DNA of 64,000 bases from Rossellomorea sp036867415 (GTDB lineage Bacteria > Bacillota > Bacilli > Bacillales > Bacillaceae_B), in NCBI RefSeq assembly GCF_036867415.1, contig NZ_JBAJHU010000006.1, positions 124,001 through 188,000 of the forward strand. The letters run 5' to 3'. A program made the translations under genes and the position numbers. Below are positions 15,596 through 24,842 of the stretch, piece by piece (position 1 is the first letter of the stretch; every line of letters begins with the position of its first letter). The notes below the pieces were generated by a model, which saw only the letters and a program-made list of their open reading frames with translations, ran no database searches and had not been told where the DNA came from.

Positions 15596-16495
15596 ATGAA
15601 CGAACAATGGATCTATTTGGACGGTCAATACGTTAAAAAGGAAGACGCAGTCGTATCTGTTTACGACCATGGTTTTCTTTATGGAGATGGAGTGTTCGAA
15701 GGGATTCGGATGTACGATGGAAATGTATTCCGTCTGGAAGAACATGTTGATCGCCTTTATGATTCAGCAAAAGCCATCATGCTCAATATCGAAGTGTCGA
15801 AAGAAGAAATGTGCGACATCATCGTGGATACATTAAAGAAGAATCAGCTTGAGAATGCCTACATCAGGGTAGTCATTTCACGCGGTGTAGGGAACCTTGG
15901 ACTTGACCCGTTTTCCTGCAGCAGACCGCAGCTGATCGTCATCGCAGAACAACTGGCTCTTTTCCCGAAAAACCTATATGAAACAGGCATTGAAATCGTA
16001 TCGGTCGCAAGCCGGCGGAATCGGGCAGATGTCCTTTCCCCTAAAGTGAAATCCCTGAACTATTTAAATAACATTCTAGTAAAAATCGAGGCAAATCTTG
16101 CAGGGGTAAGCGAAGCTCTCATGATGAACGATCAAGGATACGTAGCAGAAGGTTCTGCCGACAACATCTTCATCGTGAAAAAAGGAAAGATCCTTACACC
16201 TCCAGGCTATGTCGGGGCACTTGAAGGGATCACCCGGAATGCGATCATCGAAATTGCAGATAACCTGGGCTGGGATATTAAAGAAGAGGTATTTACCCGT
16301 CACGATGTCTATACAGCAGACGAAGTATTCTTAACCGGGACGGCAGCAGAAGTCATCGCGGTCGTCAAGGTTGACGGACGCATCATCGGTGACGGCAAGC
16401 CTGGTTCTTATACAAATCAATTATTGCAGGAATTCAGAAATACTGTCACGCAGGATGGAAGAAAAGTTTACAAACAAAATGCCCAAGTCGGATAA
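15596..16495 (+). CDS. ilvE: Branched-chain amino acid aminotransferase
   Basis: Fold-type IV PLP enzyme for the last transamination in leucine, isoleucine and valine synthesis, 299 residues. Motifs are YGDGVFEGIRMYDG near the N-terminus, the PLP lysine in PKVKSLNYLNN and EVFLTGTAAEVIAV near the C-terminus. The start ATG 15596 lies 10 bases after AAAGGA; ATG 15587 would be too close. It is first in the operon, ahead of ilvD. In B. subtilis, ybgE and ywaA lie outside the ilv-leu operon, so this order differs. Confidence 0.92.
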   Translation: MNEQWIYLDGQYVKKEDAVVSVYDHGFLYGDGVFEGIRMYDGNVFRLEEHVDRLYDSAKAIMLNIEVSKEEMCDIIVDTLKKNQLENAYIRVVISRGVGNLGLDPFSCSRPQLIVIAEQLALFPKNLYETGIEIVSVASRRNRADVLSPKVKSLNYLNNILVKIEANLAGVSEALMMNDQGYVAEGSADNIFIVKKGKILTPPGYVGALEGITRNAIIEIADNLGWDIKEEVFTRHDVYTADEVFLTGTAAEVIAVVKVDGRIIGDGKPGSYTNQLLQEFRNTVTQDGRKVYKQNAQVG

Positions 16496-16510
16496 GTTGG
16501 AGGTGATGAA

Positions 16511-18175
16511 GTGCGCAGTGACATGATCAAGAAAGGAATCGACAGGGCCCCGCACCGCAGTTTACTTTATGCGACGGGGGTCAAACTGGAAGACCTTGAA
16601 AAACCATTCATCGGAGTCTGTAACTCTTATATAGACATCATTCCCGGTCATATGCATCTAAATGGGTTTGCCCAGGTGGTGAAAGAGGCCATCCGCGAAG
16701 CTGGCGGAATCCCGTTCGAATTCAACACAATCGGGGTGGACGACGGAATCGCAATGGGGCATATCGGCATGAGATATTCATTGCCAAGCAGGGAGCTCAT
16801 CGCAGATTCAGCTGAAACAGTGATCAACGCCCATTGGTTTGACGGAGTCTTTTACATTCCGAATTGTGACAAAATTACCCCCGGGATGCTGATGGCATCC
16901 GTCAGGACGAATGTCCCTTCCGTCTTCGTATCAGGCGGTCCGATGGAAGCGGGGGTATCGAGTGACGGAAGTCCATTATCCCTCGTATCTGTGTTTGAAG
17001 GGGTCGGCGCTCACCAGTCAGGCAGGATGACGGCAGAACAGCTGCTGGATATTGAGCAGAACGCCTGTCCGACCTGCGGATCATGTTCGGGGATGTTCAC
17101 CGCGAATTCAATGAATTCACTGATGGAAATGCTCGGTATGGCTCCTCCGGGGAACGGGACGATTGTTGCCACTTCAGCAGAACGCCATCAATTGATCAAA
17201 GATGCTGCAAAGCACTTAGTGGAGATGGTGAAGAAAGATATCAAGCCCCGGGACATCATCACGGAAGACACGATTGACGATGCCTTCGCGCTGGATATGG
17301 CGATGGGCGGTTCAACCAATACCGTCCTTCATACATTGGCGATCGCGAACGAAGCAGAAATCGATTATGACATTAACAGAATCAATAAGGTGGCAGAACG
17401 AGTCCCTTATTTATCCAAAATAAGTCCGGCATCCGACTATTCCATGCAGGATGTTCACAATGCAGGCGGCGTCAGTGCCATCATCAAGGAATTATGTGAA
17501 ATGGGCGCGGTGCACAAAGACCGGATCACCGTCACCGGAAATTCACTTTACGAAAATGTCAAAGAAGCCCACATCCGGAATGAAGATGTGATTCGTCAAA
17601 AAGACACTGCCCACAGTCCGGTGGGTGGGTTATCCGTCTTATTCGGAAACATTGCCCCGGATGGTGGCGTCATCAAAGTCGGGGCGGTCGACCCTTCGAT
17701 CAAAACATTCATGGGTGAAGCCATCGTTTATGAATCACAGGACGATGCACTCGCAGGAATCGAGAGCGGGGAGGTAAAAGAAGGACACGTCGTCGTCATA
17801 CGGTATGAGGGGCCGAAAGGAGGTCCCGGGATGCCTGAGATGCTTGCTCCAACGGCTGCGATTGCCGGAAGGGGCCTCGAAAAGAAAGTGGCACTCATGA
17901 CAGACGGACGATTCTCCGGTGCATCCCGCGGAATCTCGATCGGGCATGTTTCGCCGGAAGCCGCTGAAGGCGGTCCGATCGGCGTCGTTGAAAACGGCGA
18001 TGCGATCTTTATCGACTTAACGAACCGCACCATATCATTGATGGTATCGGAAGAAGAACTGAAATTCAGACAGCTGGAATGGGAACAGCCCCCTCCAAAG
18101 ATCAAAAAAGGATATCTTGCAAGATACGCAAAGCTAGTAACATCCGCAAGTACAGGTGGAATCTTGAAAACGTAA
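16511..18175 (+). CDS. ilvD: Dihydroxy-acid dehydratase
   Basis: Fe-S dehydratase, third step of isoleucine and valine synthesis, 554 residues. Cluster and active-site blocks are visible: GVCNSY, PNCDKITPGM, CGSCSGMFTANSMN and MTDGRFSGASRG. The start is GTG 16511 with GGAGGTG six bases before it. It follows ilvE by 15 bases. The T-box leader starts about ten bases after its stop codon, so ilvE-ilvD lie outside T-box control while the genes behind are under it. Confidence 0.94.
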   Translation: MRSDMIKKGIDRAPHRSLLYATGVKLEDLEKPFIGVCNSYIDIIPGHMHLNGFAQVVKEAIREAGGIPFEFNTIGVDDGIAMGHIGMRYSLPSRELIADSAETVINAHWFDGVFYIPNCDKITPGMLMASVRTNVPSVFVSGGPMEAGVSSDGSPLSLVSVFEGVGAHQSGRMTAEQLLDIEQNACPTCGSCSGMFTANSMNSLMEMLGMAPPGNGTIVATSAERHQLIKDAAKHLVEMVKKDIKPRDIITEDTIDDAFALDMAMGGSTNTVLHTLAIANEAEIDYDINRINKVAERVPYLSKISPASDYSMQDVHNAGGVSAIIKELCEMGAVHKDRITVTGNSLYENVKEAHIRNEDVIRQKDTAHSPVGGLSVLFGNIAPDGGVIKVGAVDPSIKTFMGEAIVYESQDDALAGIESGEVKEGHVVVIRYEGPKGGPGMPEMLAPTAAIAGRGLEKKVALMTDGRFSGASRGISIGHVSPEAAEGGPIGVVENGDAIFIDLTNRTISLMVSEEELKFRQLEWEQPPPKIKKGYLARYAKLVTSASTGGILKT

Positions 18176-18184
18176 TAACGTTTA

Positions 18185-18486
18185 AAGCGTTGAAGAGGTA
18201 AAAGGATCGGAAAGTGTATTTCCAGAGAGCTGGTGGTGCTGCAAACCAGTAATACACCCGATGCCGACATCCCCTCTGAGTATCGTTCTGAAAATCAGGA
18301 GTAGGAACGATCGAGTAGTTGTTACTCGTTACAAAAACAAAGACTGATGAAAGAGTAGATCAGTCTGCTGAGGGAGACAGCCTGCGCGCTTGTCTCTGAA
18401 CTAGGGTGGTACCGTGGAAAGGATCAAAGCCTTTTCGCCCCTGCGAAAGATAGTATTCTGTCGTAGTGGGTGGAAGGGCTTTTTTA
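18185..18486 (+). promoter_or_regulatory. T-box leader between ilvD and ilvB, probably isoleucine-specific
   Basis: The conserved T-box AGGGTGGTACCG is at 18403-18414. Stem I carries the typical distal loop region (AGAGAGCTGGTGGTGCTG). The terminator pairs 18426-18440 (AAAGCCTTTTCGCCC) with 18468-18482 and is followed by TTTTTT. In the specifier loop, between helices AGAGG/CCTCT and GGATCGG/CCGATGCC, the 3' strand reads GAC-ATC-C, so the codon is most likely ATC (Ile, 18269-18271). CTC (Leu, 18274-18276) is the alternative. Uncharged tRNA would open the terminator and let ilvBNC-leuABCD-ilvA be expressed. No promoter is evident between ilvD and the leader. Confidence 0.92.
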
Positions 18487-18580
18487 TATGGAAATCAACT
18501 GGAACGAGTCAACTGCTGAGTGATGGGTTGAAGCAGCAGATTAACGGCTGCGCATTTCGAATAAAAGGAGGAGATTAAAA

Positions 18581-20302
18581 ATGAGAGCTAAGTTAGAGGC
18601 AGAACCAGCTTCACAGGCACAGGCAGAAAAAGTCAACGGTGCTGACATGCTCATGAAGGCTTTAAGGGAGGAACAAGTTGATATTCTGTTTGGGTATCCG
18701 GGTGGAGCAGTCCTGCCAATCTATGATGCTCTGTACAAAGCCCCGATCAGGCACGTTCTCGCCAGGCATGAGCAAGGGGCCATCCATGCTGCTGAAGGAT
18801 ACGCGAGGGTGTCGGGAAAACCGGGTGTTGTCATTGCGACATCAGGACCAGGCGCTACCAATCTGGTTACCGGAATCGCAGATGCAATGATGGATTCGCT
18901 TCCGCTTGTCATCTTTACAGGCCAGGTCGCTTCAGGCGTCATCGGAACCGATGCCTTCCAGGAAGCGGATGTAGTCGGGATCACGATGCCGATTACGAAG
19001 CATAATTATCAGGTCCGCGACATCAAGGATTTACCGAGAATCGTGAAAGAAGCCTTTCACATTGCCTCCACCGGCCGGCCGGGTCCAGTACTGGTGGATA
19101 TTCCAAAGGATCTGACGGTACAGGATGCCCCTCCGGTGAAAGAGGTGGAAATGGACCTGCCGGGTTATCAGCCGAACCTGCATCCGAATCCGCTGCAGAT
19201 AAGGAAACTCGTCGATGCGATCAAAGTGTCTAAGAAGCCTGTGATCCTAGCGGGGGCTGGCGTTTTGCACGGTAAAGCGTCAGAAGAATTAAAAAACTTT
19301 GCAGAACTCTATGAACTTCCTGTTATTCACACACTATTAGGCTTGGGAGGTTTTCCGGCGGATCATCCTTTATTCCTGGGCATGGCCGGGATGCATGGCT
19401 GCTATACAAGCAATATGGCCCTTTATGAATGTGATCTCTTAATCAATATAGGAGCAAGGTTTGACGACAGGCTAACCGGGAATCTTGCCACTTTTGCCCC
19501 GAAGGCGAAGGTCGTTCATATCGATATCGACCCTGCCGAAATCGGGAAGAACGTGACGACCCACATACCGATCGTGGCAGACTCCAGGGAAGCACTCCTG
19601 AAGATCCTTGAACATGAGGCTGTCAGAGGGGATACGGAAGAATGGCACCGGCATCTGCAGGCGTATAAACTTGAGAATCCTTTCTGGTATACCAAGACGA
19701 ATGATGTGCTGTCCCCCCAGCTGCTGATCGAACAGGTATATGAAATGACGAACGGCGAAGCGGTCGTCACTACCGATGTCGGCCAGCATCAGATGTGGGC
19801 AGCCCAATACTATTCGTTCAAAAAGCCGAATAACTGGGTCACATCGGGAGGATTGGGCACAATGGGCTTCGGATTTCCGGCGGCAATCGGAGCTCAGCTC
19901 GCCAACCCTGCAAGCAAAGTGGTTGCCTTTGTCGGTGACGGCGGGTTCCAGATGACGCTGCAGGAGCTGGTTTTATTAAAAGAACTCAATCTTCCTGTGA
20001 AAGTGGTGCTCCTGAACAACAGCACACTCGGAATGGTGAGGCAGTGGCAGGAAACTTTCTATGAAGAGCGATATTCCCAATCACTCTTCTCCCTGCAGCC
20101 AGATTTTGTGAAACTGGCAGAATCATACGGAATCAAGGGGTACAGGGTGAAAAACCAGGAAGAAGCGGAATGTGTTTTGAAAGAAGCATTGACAAGTGAC
20201 GAACCTGTCCTGATCGACTGCCTGGTGAACCCTAAGGAAAATGTCTACCCAATGGTCGCTCCAGGCAAAGGAATCCACGAAATGTTAGGGGTGAAACCAT
20301 GA
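18581..20302 (+). CDS. ilvB: Acetolactate synthase large subunit
   Basis: ThDP and FAD enzyme that makes acetolactate and acetohydroxybutyrate, the first common step of branched-chain synthesis. It has 573 residues. Motifs are FGYPGGAVLPIYDAL with the catalytic Glu in LARHEQGAIHAAEGYAR, and the ThDP motif GDGGFQMTLQEL followed by LNNSTLGMVRQW. AAAGGAGGAG precedes ATG 18581. It is the first gene behind the T-box and overlaps ilvN by four bases. Confidence 0.95.
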   Translation: MRAKLEAEPASQAQAEKVNGADMLMKALREEQVDILFGYPGGAVLPIYDALYKAPIRHVLARHEQGAIHAAEGYARVSGKPGVVIATSGPGATNLVTGIADAMMDSLPLVIFTGQVASGVIGTDAFQEADVVGITMPITKHNYQVRDIKDLPRIVKEAFHIASTGRPGPVLVDIPKDLTVQDAPPVKEVEMDLPGYQPNLHPNPLQIRKLVDAIKVSKKPVILAGAGVLHGKASEELKNFAELYELPVIHTLLGLGGFPADHPLFLGMAGMHGCYTSNMALYECDLLINIGARFDDRLTGNLATFAPKAKVVHIDIDPAEIGKNVTTHIPIVADSREALLKILEHEAVRGDTEEWHRHLQAYKLENPFWYTKTNDVLSPQLLIEQVYEMTNGEAVVTTDVGQHQMWAAQYYSFKKPNNWVTSGGLGTMGFGFPAAIGAQLANPASKVVAFVGDGGFQMTLQELVLLKELNLPVKVVLLNNSTLGMVRQWQETFYEERYSQSLFSLQPDFVKLAESYGIKGYRVKNQEEAECVLKEALTSDEPVLIDCLVNPKENVYPMVAPGKGIHEMLGVKP

Positions 20303-20820
20303 AGCGGATTGTAACGGCACTGGTGCATAACCGGAGCGGTGTTCTCAACCGGGTAACGGGATTATTCACGAAGCGCCAGTTCAACATCGAAAGTATCTCG
20401 GTGGGCTACACCGAAGTCGAAGGGATTTCGAGAATGACCTTCGTCGTCAACGTGGAGGACGACCGGAAAATAGAACAGCTGATGAAGCAGCTTCATAAAC
20501 AAATCGACGTATTGAAAGTAACAGACATCACCGACCAAGGCGTCGTCGCCCGCGAACTGGCGCTCATCAAAGTGTTGAGCACCGGCCAGACAAGATCCGA
20601 AATCAACGGCATCGTCGAACCGTTCCGGGCTTCGATCATCGATGTGGCGCGTGACAGCGTGACCGTCCAGGTAACGGGCGAAACGTCAAAGATTGAAGCC
20701 ATCATCGATCTACTAAGACCTTATGGCATCAAAGAAATCGCCCGTACCGGAATCACTGCCTTCGCAAGGGGCAATGGGAAATCGGTTACGGACCTCAAGC
20801 AGTATTCAATCGTAAATTAA
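20299..20820 (+). CDS. ilvN: Acetolactate synthase small (regulatory) subunit
   Basis: ACT-domain subunit that activates the large subunit and carries valine feedback inhibition, 173 residues. The N-terminal ACT domain has HNRSGVLNRVTGLFTKRQFNIESI; the C-terminal half has the ALS_ss_C pattern (GIKEIARTGITAFARG). ATGA overlap with ilvB; ilvC follows after 56 bases. Confidence 0.94.
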   Translation: MKRIVTALVHNRSGVLNRVTGLFTKRQFNIESISVGYTEVEGISRMTFVVNVEDDRKIEQLMKQLHKQIDVLKVTDITDQGVVARELALIKVLSTGQTRSEINGIVEPFRASIIDVARDSVTVQVTGETSKIEAIIDLLRPYGIKEIARTGITAFARGNGKSVTDLKQYSIVN

Positions 20821-20876
20821 AGGAAACATCGCTAAACGGCGTGAATTTAATAAAAAAATTGGAGAGGATGAGCGAA

Positions 20877-21914
20877 ATGGTAAAGGTTTATTATAACGGA
20901 GATGTGAAGGAAGAGGTTTTAAAAGGGAAGAAGGTTGCAGTTGTAGGATACGGTTCACAAGGCCATGCACATGCACAGAACTTGAAAGAAAGCGGATTTG
21001 ATGTAGTGGTCGGATTAAGAAAAGGGAAATCATGGGACCAGGCGGTAGAAGATGGATTGGACGTCTATTCAGTCCGCGAAGCATGCGAACAGGCAGATGT
21101 GATCATGGTTCTTCTTCCAGATGAACATCAGCCTAAGGTGTATGAAGCAGAAATCAAACCAGCGCTGTCATCCGGAAAAGCATTGGCATTCGCTCACGGA
21201 TTCAACATCCACTTTAGCCAGGTTGTTCCTCCTGAAGACGTCGATGTATTCCTGGTTGCACCTAAAGGCCCGGGTCATCTTGTTCGCAGAACATTCGAAG
21301 AAGGAGCGGGCGTACCGGCATTATTCGGAGTTCACCAGGACGTATCAGGCCAGGCGCGCGACGTAGCACTTGCCTACGCGAAAGGTGTCGGAGCCGGTCG
21401 TGCAGGAATCCTTGAAACCACTTTCCAGGAAGAAACGGAAACCGATCTATTCGGGGAACAGGCCGTATTATGCGGAGGGTTGACTTCTTTGGTGAAAGCA
21501 GGATTCGAAACGCTCGTTGAAGCCGGTTATCAGAAAGAAGTTGCATACTTTGAATGTCTGCACGAATTGAAACTGATCGTTGATTTAATGTACGAACAAG
21601 GACTCGAAGGCATGCGCTATTCGATTTCAGATACGGCACAATGGGGAGATTTCGTTTCAGGTCCCCGCGTTGTGAATGAAGAAACGAAAGCACGCATGCA
21701 AGAAGTGCTGACAGACATTCAAACAGGAAAATTTGCAAAAGGCTGGATCCTGGAAAACCAGGCGAACCGTCCGGAATTCAACGCCATCAATAAGCGTGAA
21801 AGCCAGCATGAAATCGAAAAAGTCGGTAAAGAGCTTCGCAAAATGATGCCGTTTGTGCAACCGAAGTCTTCTAAAAAAGAGGAGAAGGAAGTGGTAGCGA
21901 GTGCGAACCATTGA
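20877..21914 (+). CDS. ilvC: Ketol-acid reductoisomerase
   Basis: NADPH- and Mg-dependent isomerisation and reduction, second step of valine and isoleucine synthesis. It has 345 residues, a class-I short enzyme. The Rossmann motif is GYGSQGHAHAQNL, and the C-terminal knotted domain holds DLFGEQAVLCGG and YFECLHELKLIVDLMYEQG. ATG 20877 is chosen because GGAGAGG lies nine bases before it; ATG 20868 sits directly on that site. The last 14 bases overlap leuA. Confidence 0.94.
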   Translation: MVKVYYNGDVKEEVLKGKKVAVVGYGSQGHAHAQNLKESGFDVVVGLRKGKSWDQAVEDGLDVYSVREACEQADVIMVLLPDEHQPKVYEAEIKPALSSGKALAFAHGFNIHFSQVVPPEDVDVFLVAPKGPGHLVRRTFEEGAGVPALFGVHQDVSGQARDVALAYAKGVGAGRAGILETTFQEETETDLFGEQAVLCGGLTSLVKAGFETLVEAGYQKEVAYFECLHELKLIVDLMYEQGLEGMRYSISDTAQWGDFVSGPRVVNEETKARMQEVLTDIQTGKFAKGWILENQANRPEFNAINKRESQHEIEKVGKELRKMMPFVQPKSSKKEEKEVVASANH

Positions 21915-23454
21915 TATTTTTGATACGACACTTAGAGACGGGGAACAATCGGCCGGTGTAAACCTGAACACCGTAGAAAAAATCGAAGTGGCTAAGCAGC
22001 TTGAACGCCTTGGAGTCGATGTGATTGAAGCTGGGTTTCCTGCAGCTTCAAAAGGCGACTTCGATGCAGTGAAACGAATCGGTGAAACGATTAAAAACAG
22101 CTCGGTGACCGGATTGGCGAGAGCGAGTATACGCGATATCGATGCTGTATGGGAATCGCTTAAAACGACTGCCGAGCCAAGGCTTCACGTCTTTATTGCT
22201 ACTTCACCGATCCATATGACCCACAAGCTGAAGATGACGCCGGATCAGGTCATTGAAAAAGCAGTCGAAACGGTGAAATACGCGAAGAAGTTCTTCCCGG
22301 TCGTCCAGTGGTCGGCAGAAGATGCCGGAAGGTCGGACTTGAATTTCCTTGTAAAAATCATGGAAAAGGTGATTGATGCAGGTGCCTCTGTCATCAACCT
22401 CCCGGATACAGTCGGTTATATGTCACCCCGGGAGTACGGGGAGATATTCCGGTTTGTACGGGAGAACGTCCCGAATATCGACGGAGTGAAATTATCGGCC
22501 CACTGTCATGACGATCTTGGGATGGCGACAGCCAACTCACTTGCTGCGATTGAAAATGGGGCCGATCAAATCGAAGGTACCATCAACGGGATTGGAGAGC
22601 GTGCCGGAAACGCAGCACTCGAGGAAATCGCAGTCGCTCTGCGGATCCGAGAAGATTTTTACGAAGCAACAACACGCCTGAAGCTTGATGAAATTAAGAA
22701 AACCAGCGCACTTGTCAGTAAACTGACCGGAATGAGGGTCCCTGCCAACAAGGCGGTCGTCGGGAACAACGCATTCGCTCACGAATCCGGTATCCATCAG
22801 GATGGCATGCTGAAGGAGAAGACGACCTACGAAATCATTACTCCTGAATTGATCGGTGTAAATTCCACAAGACTTGTACTAGGAAAGCATTCAGGACGCC
22901 ATGCGTTTAAAAATAAAGCCGTTGAACTCGGTTTCGAGCTGACAGATGAAAAGTTGAATGAAGCATTCCAGACCTTTAAAGAACTGGCTGATAAAAAGAA
23001 GGAAATCGTCGATGAAGACCTCTTCAGCATCCTGACAAACAAGCAGACGGAAATTGCCGAAGGGGCAGGCTTCAAACTGGAAAGAATGCAGGTTCAGTAC
23101 GGGATGGATAATATACCGACTGCAACGATCGAGCTTCGTGATGATAACGGAAACTTGAAGCAGCTTGCCTCAACCGGATCGGGAAGCGTGGAAGCCATCT
23201 ACAACACAATCGAGTTGATGCTCCCTTCTCCATCCAGGCTTCTTGATTACAAGATCAACTCAGTCGGCGGCGGCCGTGATGCCCTTGCTGAAGTATATGT
23301 CCGCCTTGAATATGACGGAGAAAACACAAGCGGCCGCGGAACGGCGCAGGATGTACTCGAAGCATCCGCCCGTGCTTACCTGAACGCAGTGAATCGATTG
23401 CTGCAGCAGAAATCGTCGTTGAAAGAGAAAGTGGCAGTTAGAGCAGGCGTATAG
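21901..23454 (+). CDS. leuA: 2-isopropylmalate synthase
   Basis: Condenses 2-oxoisovalerate with acetyl-CoA, first step of leucine synthesis, 517 residues. Motifs are DTTLRDGEQSAGVN, the metal ligands in LSAHCHDDLGMATAN and GNNAFAHESGIHQDG. The C-terminal LeuA allosteric domain (DYKINSVGGGRDALAEVYV) for leucine inhibition is present. The start GTG 21901 lies inside the ilvC end, after GGAGAAGGAAG. A weak hairpin (CACC/GGTG) lies in the gap to leuB. Confidence 0.94.
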   Translation: MRTIDIFDTTLRDGEQSAGVNLNTVEKIEVAKQLERLGVDVIEAGFPAASKGDFDAVKRIGETIKNSSVTGLARASIRDIDAVWESLKTTAEPRLHVFIATSPIHMTHKLKMTPDQVIEKAVETVKYAKKFFPVVQWSAEDAGRSDLNFLVKIMEKVIDAGASVINLPDTVGYMSPREYGEIFRFVRENVPNIDGVKLSAHCHDDLGMATANSLAAIENGADQIEGTINGIGERAGNAALEEIAVALRIREDFYEATTRLKLDEIKKTSALVSKLTGMRVPANKAVVGNNAFAHESGIHQDGMLKEKTTYEIITPELIGVNSTRLVLGKHSGRHAFKNKAVELGFELTDEKLNEAFQTFKELADKKKEIVDEDLFSILTNKQTEIAEGAGFKLERMQVQYGMDNIPTATIELRDDNGNLKQLASTGSGSVEAIYNTIELMLPSPSRLLDYKINSVGGGRDALAEVYVRLEYDGENTSGRGTAQDVLEASARAYLNAVNRLLQQKSSLKEKVAVRAGV

Positions 23455-23523
23455 ATTCATAAAAAAATATGGGAAGCACCTGTCGCCAGGCGGGTGTTTT
23501 CACTAAAACAGGAGGTAGTTCTA

Positions 23524-24636
23524 ATGAAGAAAAAAATCGCAGTGTTGCCTGGAGACGGAATCGGTCAAGAAATCATGGATGGTGCATTAGAAGTACTGAA
23601 AGCGGTGGGTGACTGGTTCGGCCATGAATTCGAAGTGGAAAAAGGATACATCGGCGGAGCGGCAGTCGACCGGTTCGGTACACCCTTACCTCCTGAAACC
23701 ATCAAGCTTTGCAGGGAAAGTGATGCCGTCCTGCTTGGAGCGGTCGGCGGTCCCAAATGGGAGAACCTTCCGAAGCAGCAGCGCCCGGAAAAAGGACTTC
23801 TCGCCATCCGGAAAGAATTCAATCTATTTGCCAATCTACGCCCCGTGAAAGCATTCGAAAGCTTACTGAATGCTTCACCGTTAAAAAAAGAAATAGTGGA
23901 AGATGTTGATCTGGTGATTGTACGCGAGTTAACGGGAGGATTATACTTCGGTCAACCCTCCGGCCGTCAGGGCAAGAACGATGAAACAGCGGTCGATACA
24001 CTGGTGTACGAACGCAGCGAAATTGAACGGATCGTCCGTAAAGCTTTTGTGCTGGCCAGGAAGCGAAAGAAAAAATTAACATCCGTGGATAAGGCCAATG
24101 TGTTGGAAACGAGCCGGATGTGGCGTGAAGTCGTGAATGAAGTAGCAGTCGAATATCCCGATGTCGAAGTCGAGCACATGCTTGTGGACGTAGCGGCCAT
24201 GAAGCTGATGTATCAGCCAAAGCAATTTGACGTACTGGTAACCGAGAATATGTTTGGTGACATCCTGAGCGATGAAGCTTCCATGATCACCGGTTCTCTG
24301 GGGATGCTGCCTTCTGCAAGTTTAAGAGAAGATTCATTCGGATTATATGAACCGGTCCATGGATCTGCACCGGATATCGCAGGCAAAGGAAAAGCCAATC
24401 CGCTCGCTATGATTCTATCGGTTGCGATGATGCTCCGACACTCGTTCGGTTTGAAAGAAGAAGCAGAAATGATCGAAATGGGAGTGCAGGAAGTATTGAA
24501 TGCAGGCTACCGAACCGGCGACCTGTGGACAATGGGCCGAGGAACCGTTGTCGGGACAGGGGCGATGAGCCAGCTTGTGGTAGAGCGTCTTGAAGCGGAT
24601 CATGCGTTGAGCTCGATCCTGGCTGCCTATTTGTAG
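23524..24636 (+). CDS. leuB: 3-isopropylmalate dehydrogenase
   Basis: NAD-dependent oxidative decarboxylation, third step of leucine synthesis, 370 residues. It shows LPGDGIGQEIMDGALEVL, VRELTGGLYFGQP, TENMFGDILSDEAS and the NAD-binding GSAPDIAGKGKANPLA. AGGAGG at 23509-23514 selects ATG 23524. The 206-base gap to leuC is unusual for this tight operon and contains a tandem repeat. Confidence 0.94.
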   Translation: MKKKIAVLPGDGIGQEIMDGALEVLKAVGDWFGHEFEVEKGYIGGAAVDRFGTPLPPETIKLCRESDAVLLGAVGGPKWENLPKQQRPEKGLLAIRKEFNLFANLRPVKAFESLLNASPLKKEIVEDVDLVIVRELTGGLYFGQPSGRQGKNDETAVDTLVYERSEIERIVRKAFVLARKRKKKLTSVDKANVLETSRMWREVVNEVAVEYPDVEVEHMLVDVAAMKLMYQPKQFDVLVTENMFGDILSDEASMITGSLGMLPSASLREDSFGLYEPVHGSAPDIAGKGKANPLAMILSVAMMLRHSFGLKEEAEMIEMGVQEVLNAGYRTGDLWTMGRGTVVGTGAMSQLVVERLEADHALSSILAAYL

Positions 24637-24690
24637 GGACGAGAGGTATGAATGTCGAAATTGTTCGTTTTGTGTCGACAAATCGGTAAT

Positions 24691-24810
24691 TCGATCATAA
24701 ATTTATCATTTCAATCATAAAACAGAAATATCGATCATATATTTCGATTTTCGATCATATAACTGAAATTCCGATCAAAAACAGCTTCATTGATCAATGC
24801 AGCTACTGAA
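24691..24810 (+). repeat. Degenerate 20-bp tandem repeat between leuB and leuC
   Basis: Six units in exact 20-base register starting at 24691, 24711, 24731, 24751, 24771 and 24791. The unit is roughly TCGATCATAAAACTGAAATT, with GATCA or ATCAT kept in each. The second halves switch between an ATTT-type and an AACAGAAA-type. No promoter or terminator is evident in it. Confidence 0.75.
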
Positions 24811-24842
24811 ACTATAAATAAAACAAACACAGGAGGGAGATC

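Noticed and set aside
23474..23505. Attenuator between leuA and leuB
   Set aside because: The hairpin has only four to five stable pairs and no proper T run; it is too weak to call.
24691..24810. CRISPR array
   Set aside because: Units are contiguous and degenerate, with no unique spacers of constant length and no cas genes; the same holds for the arrays at 34.6 and 40.5 kb.
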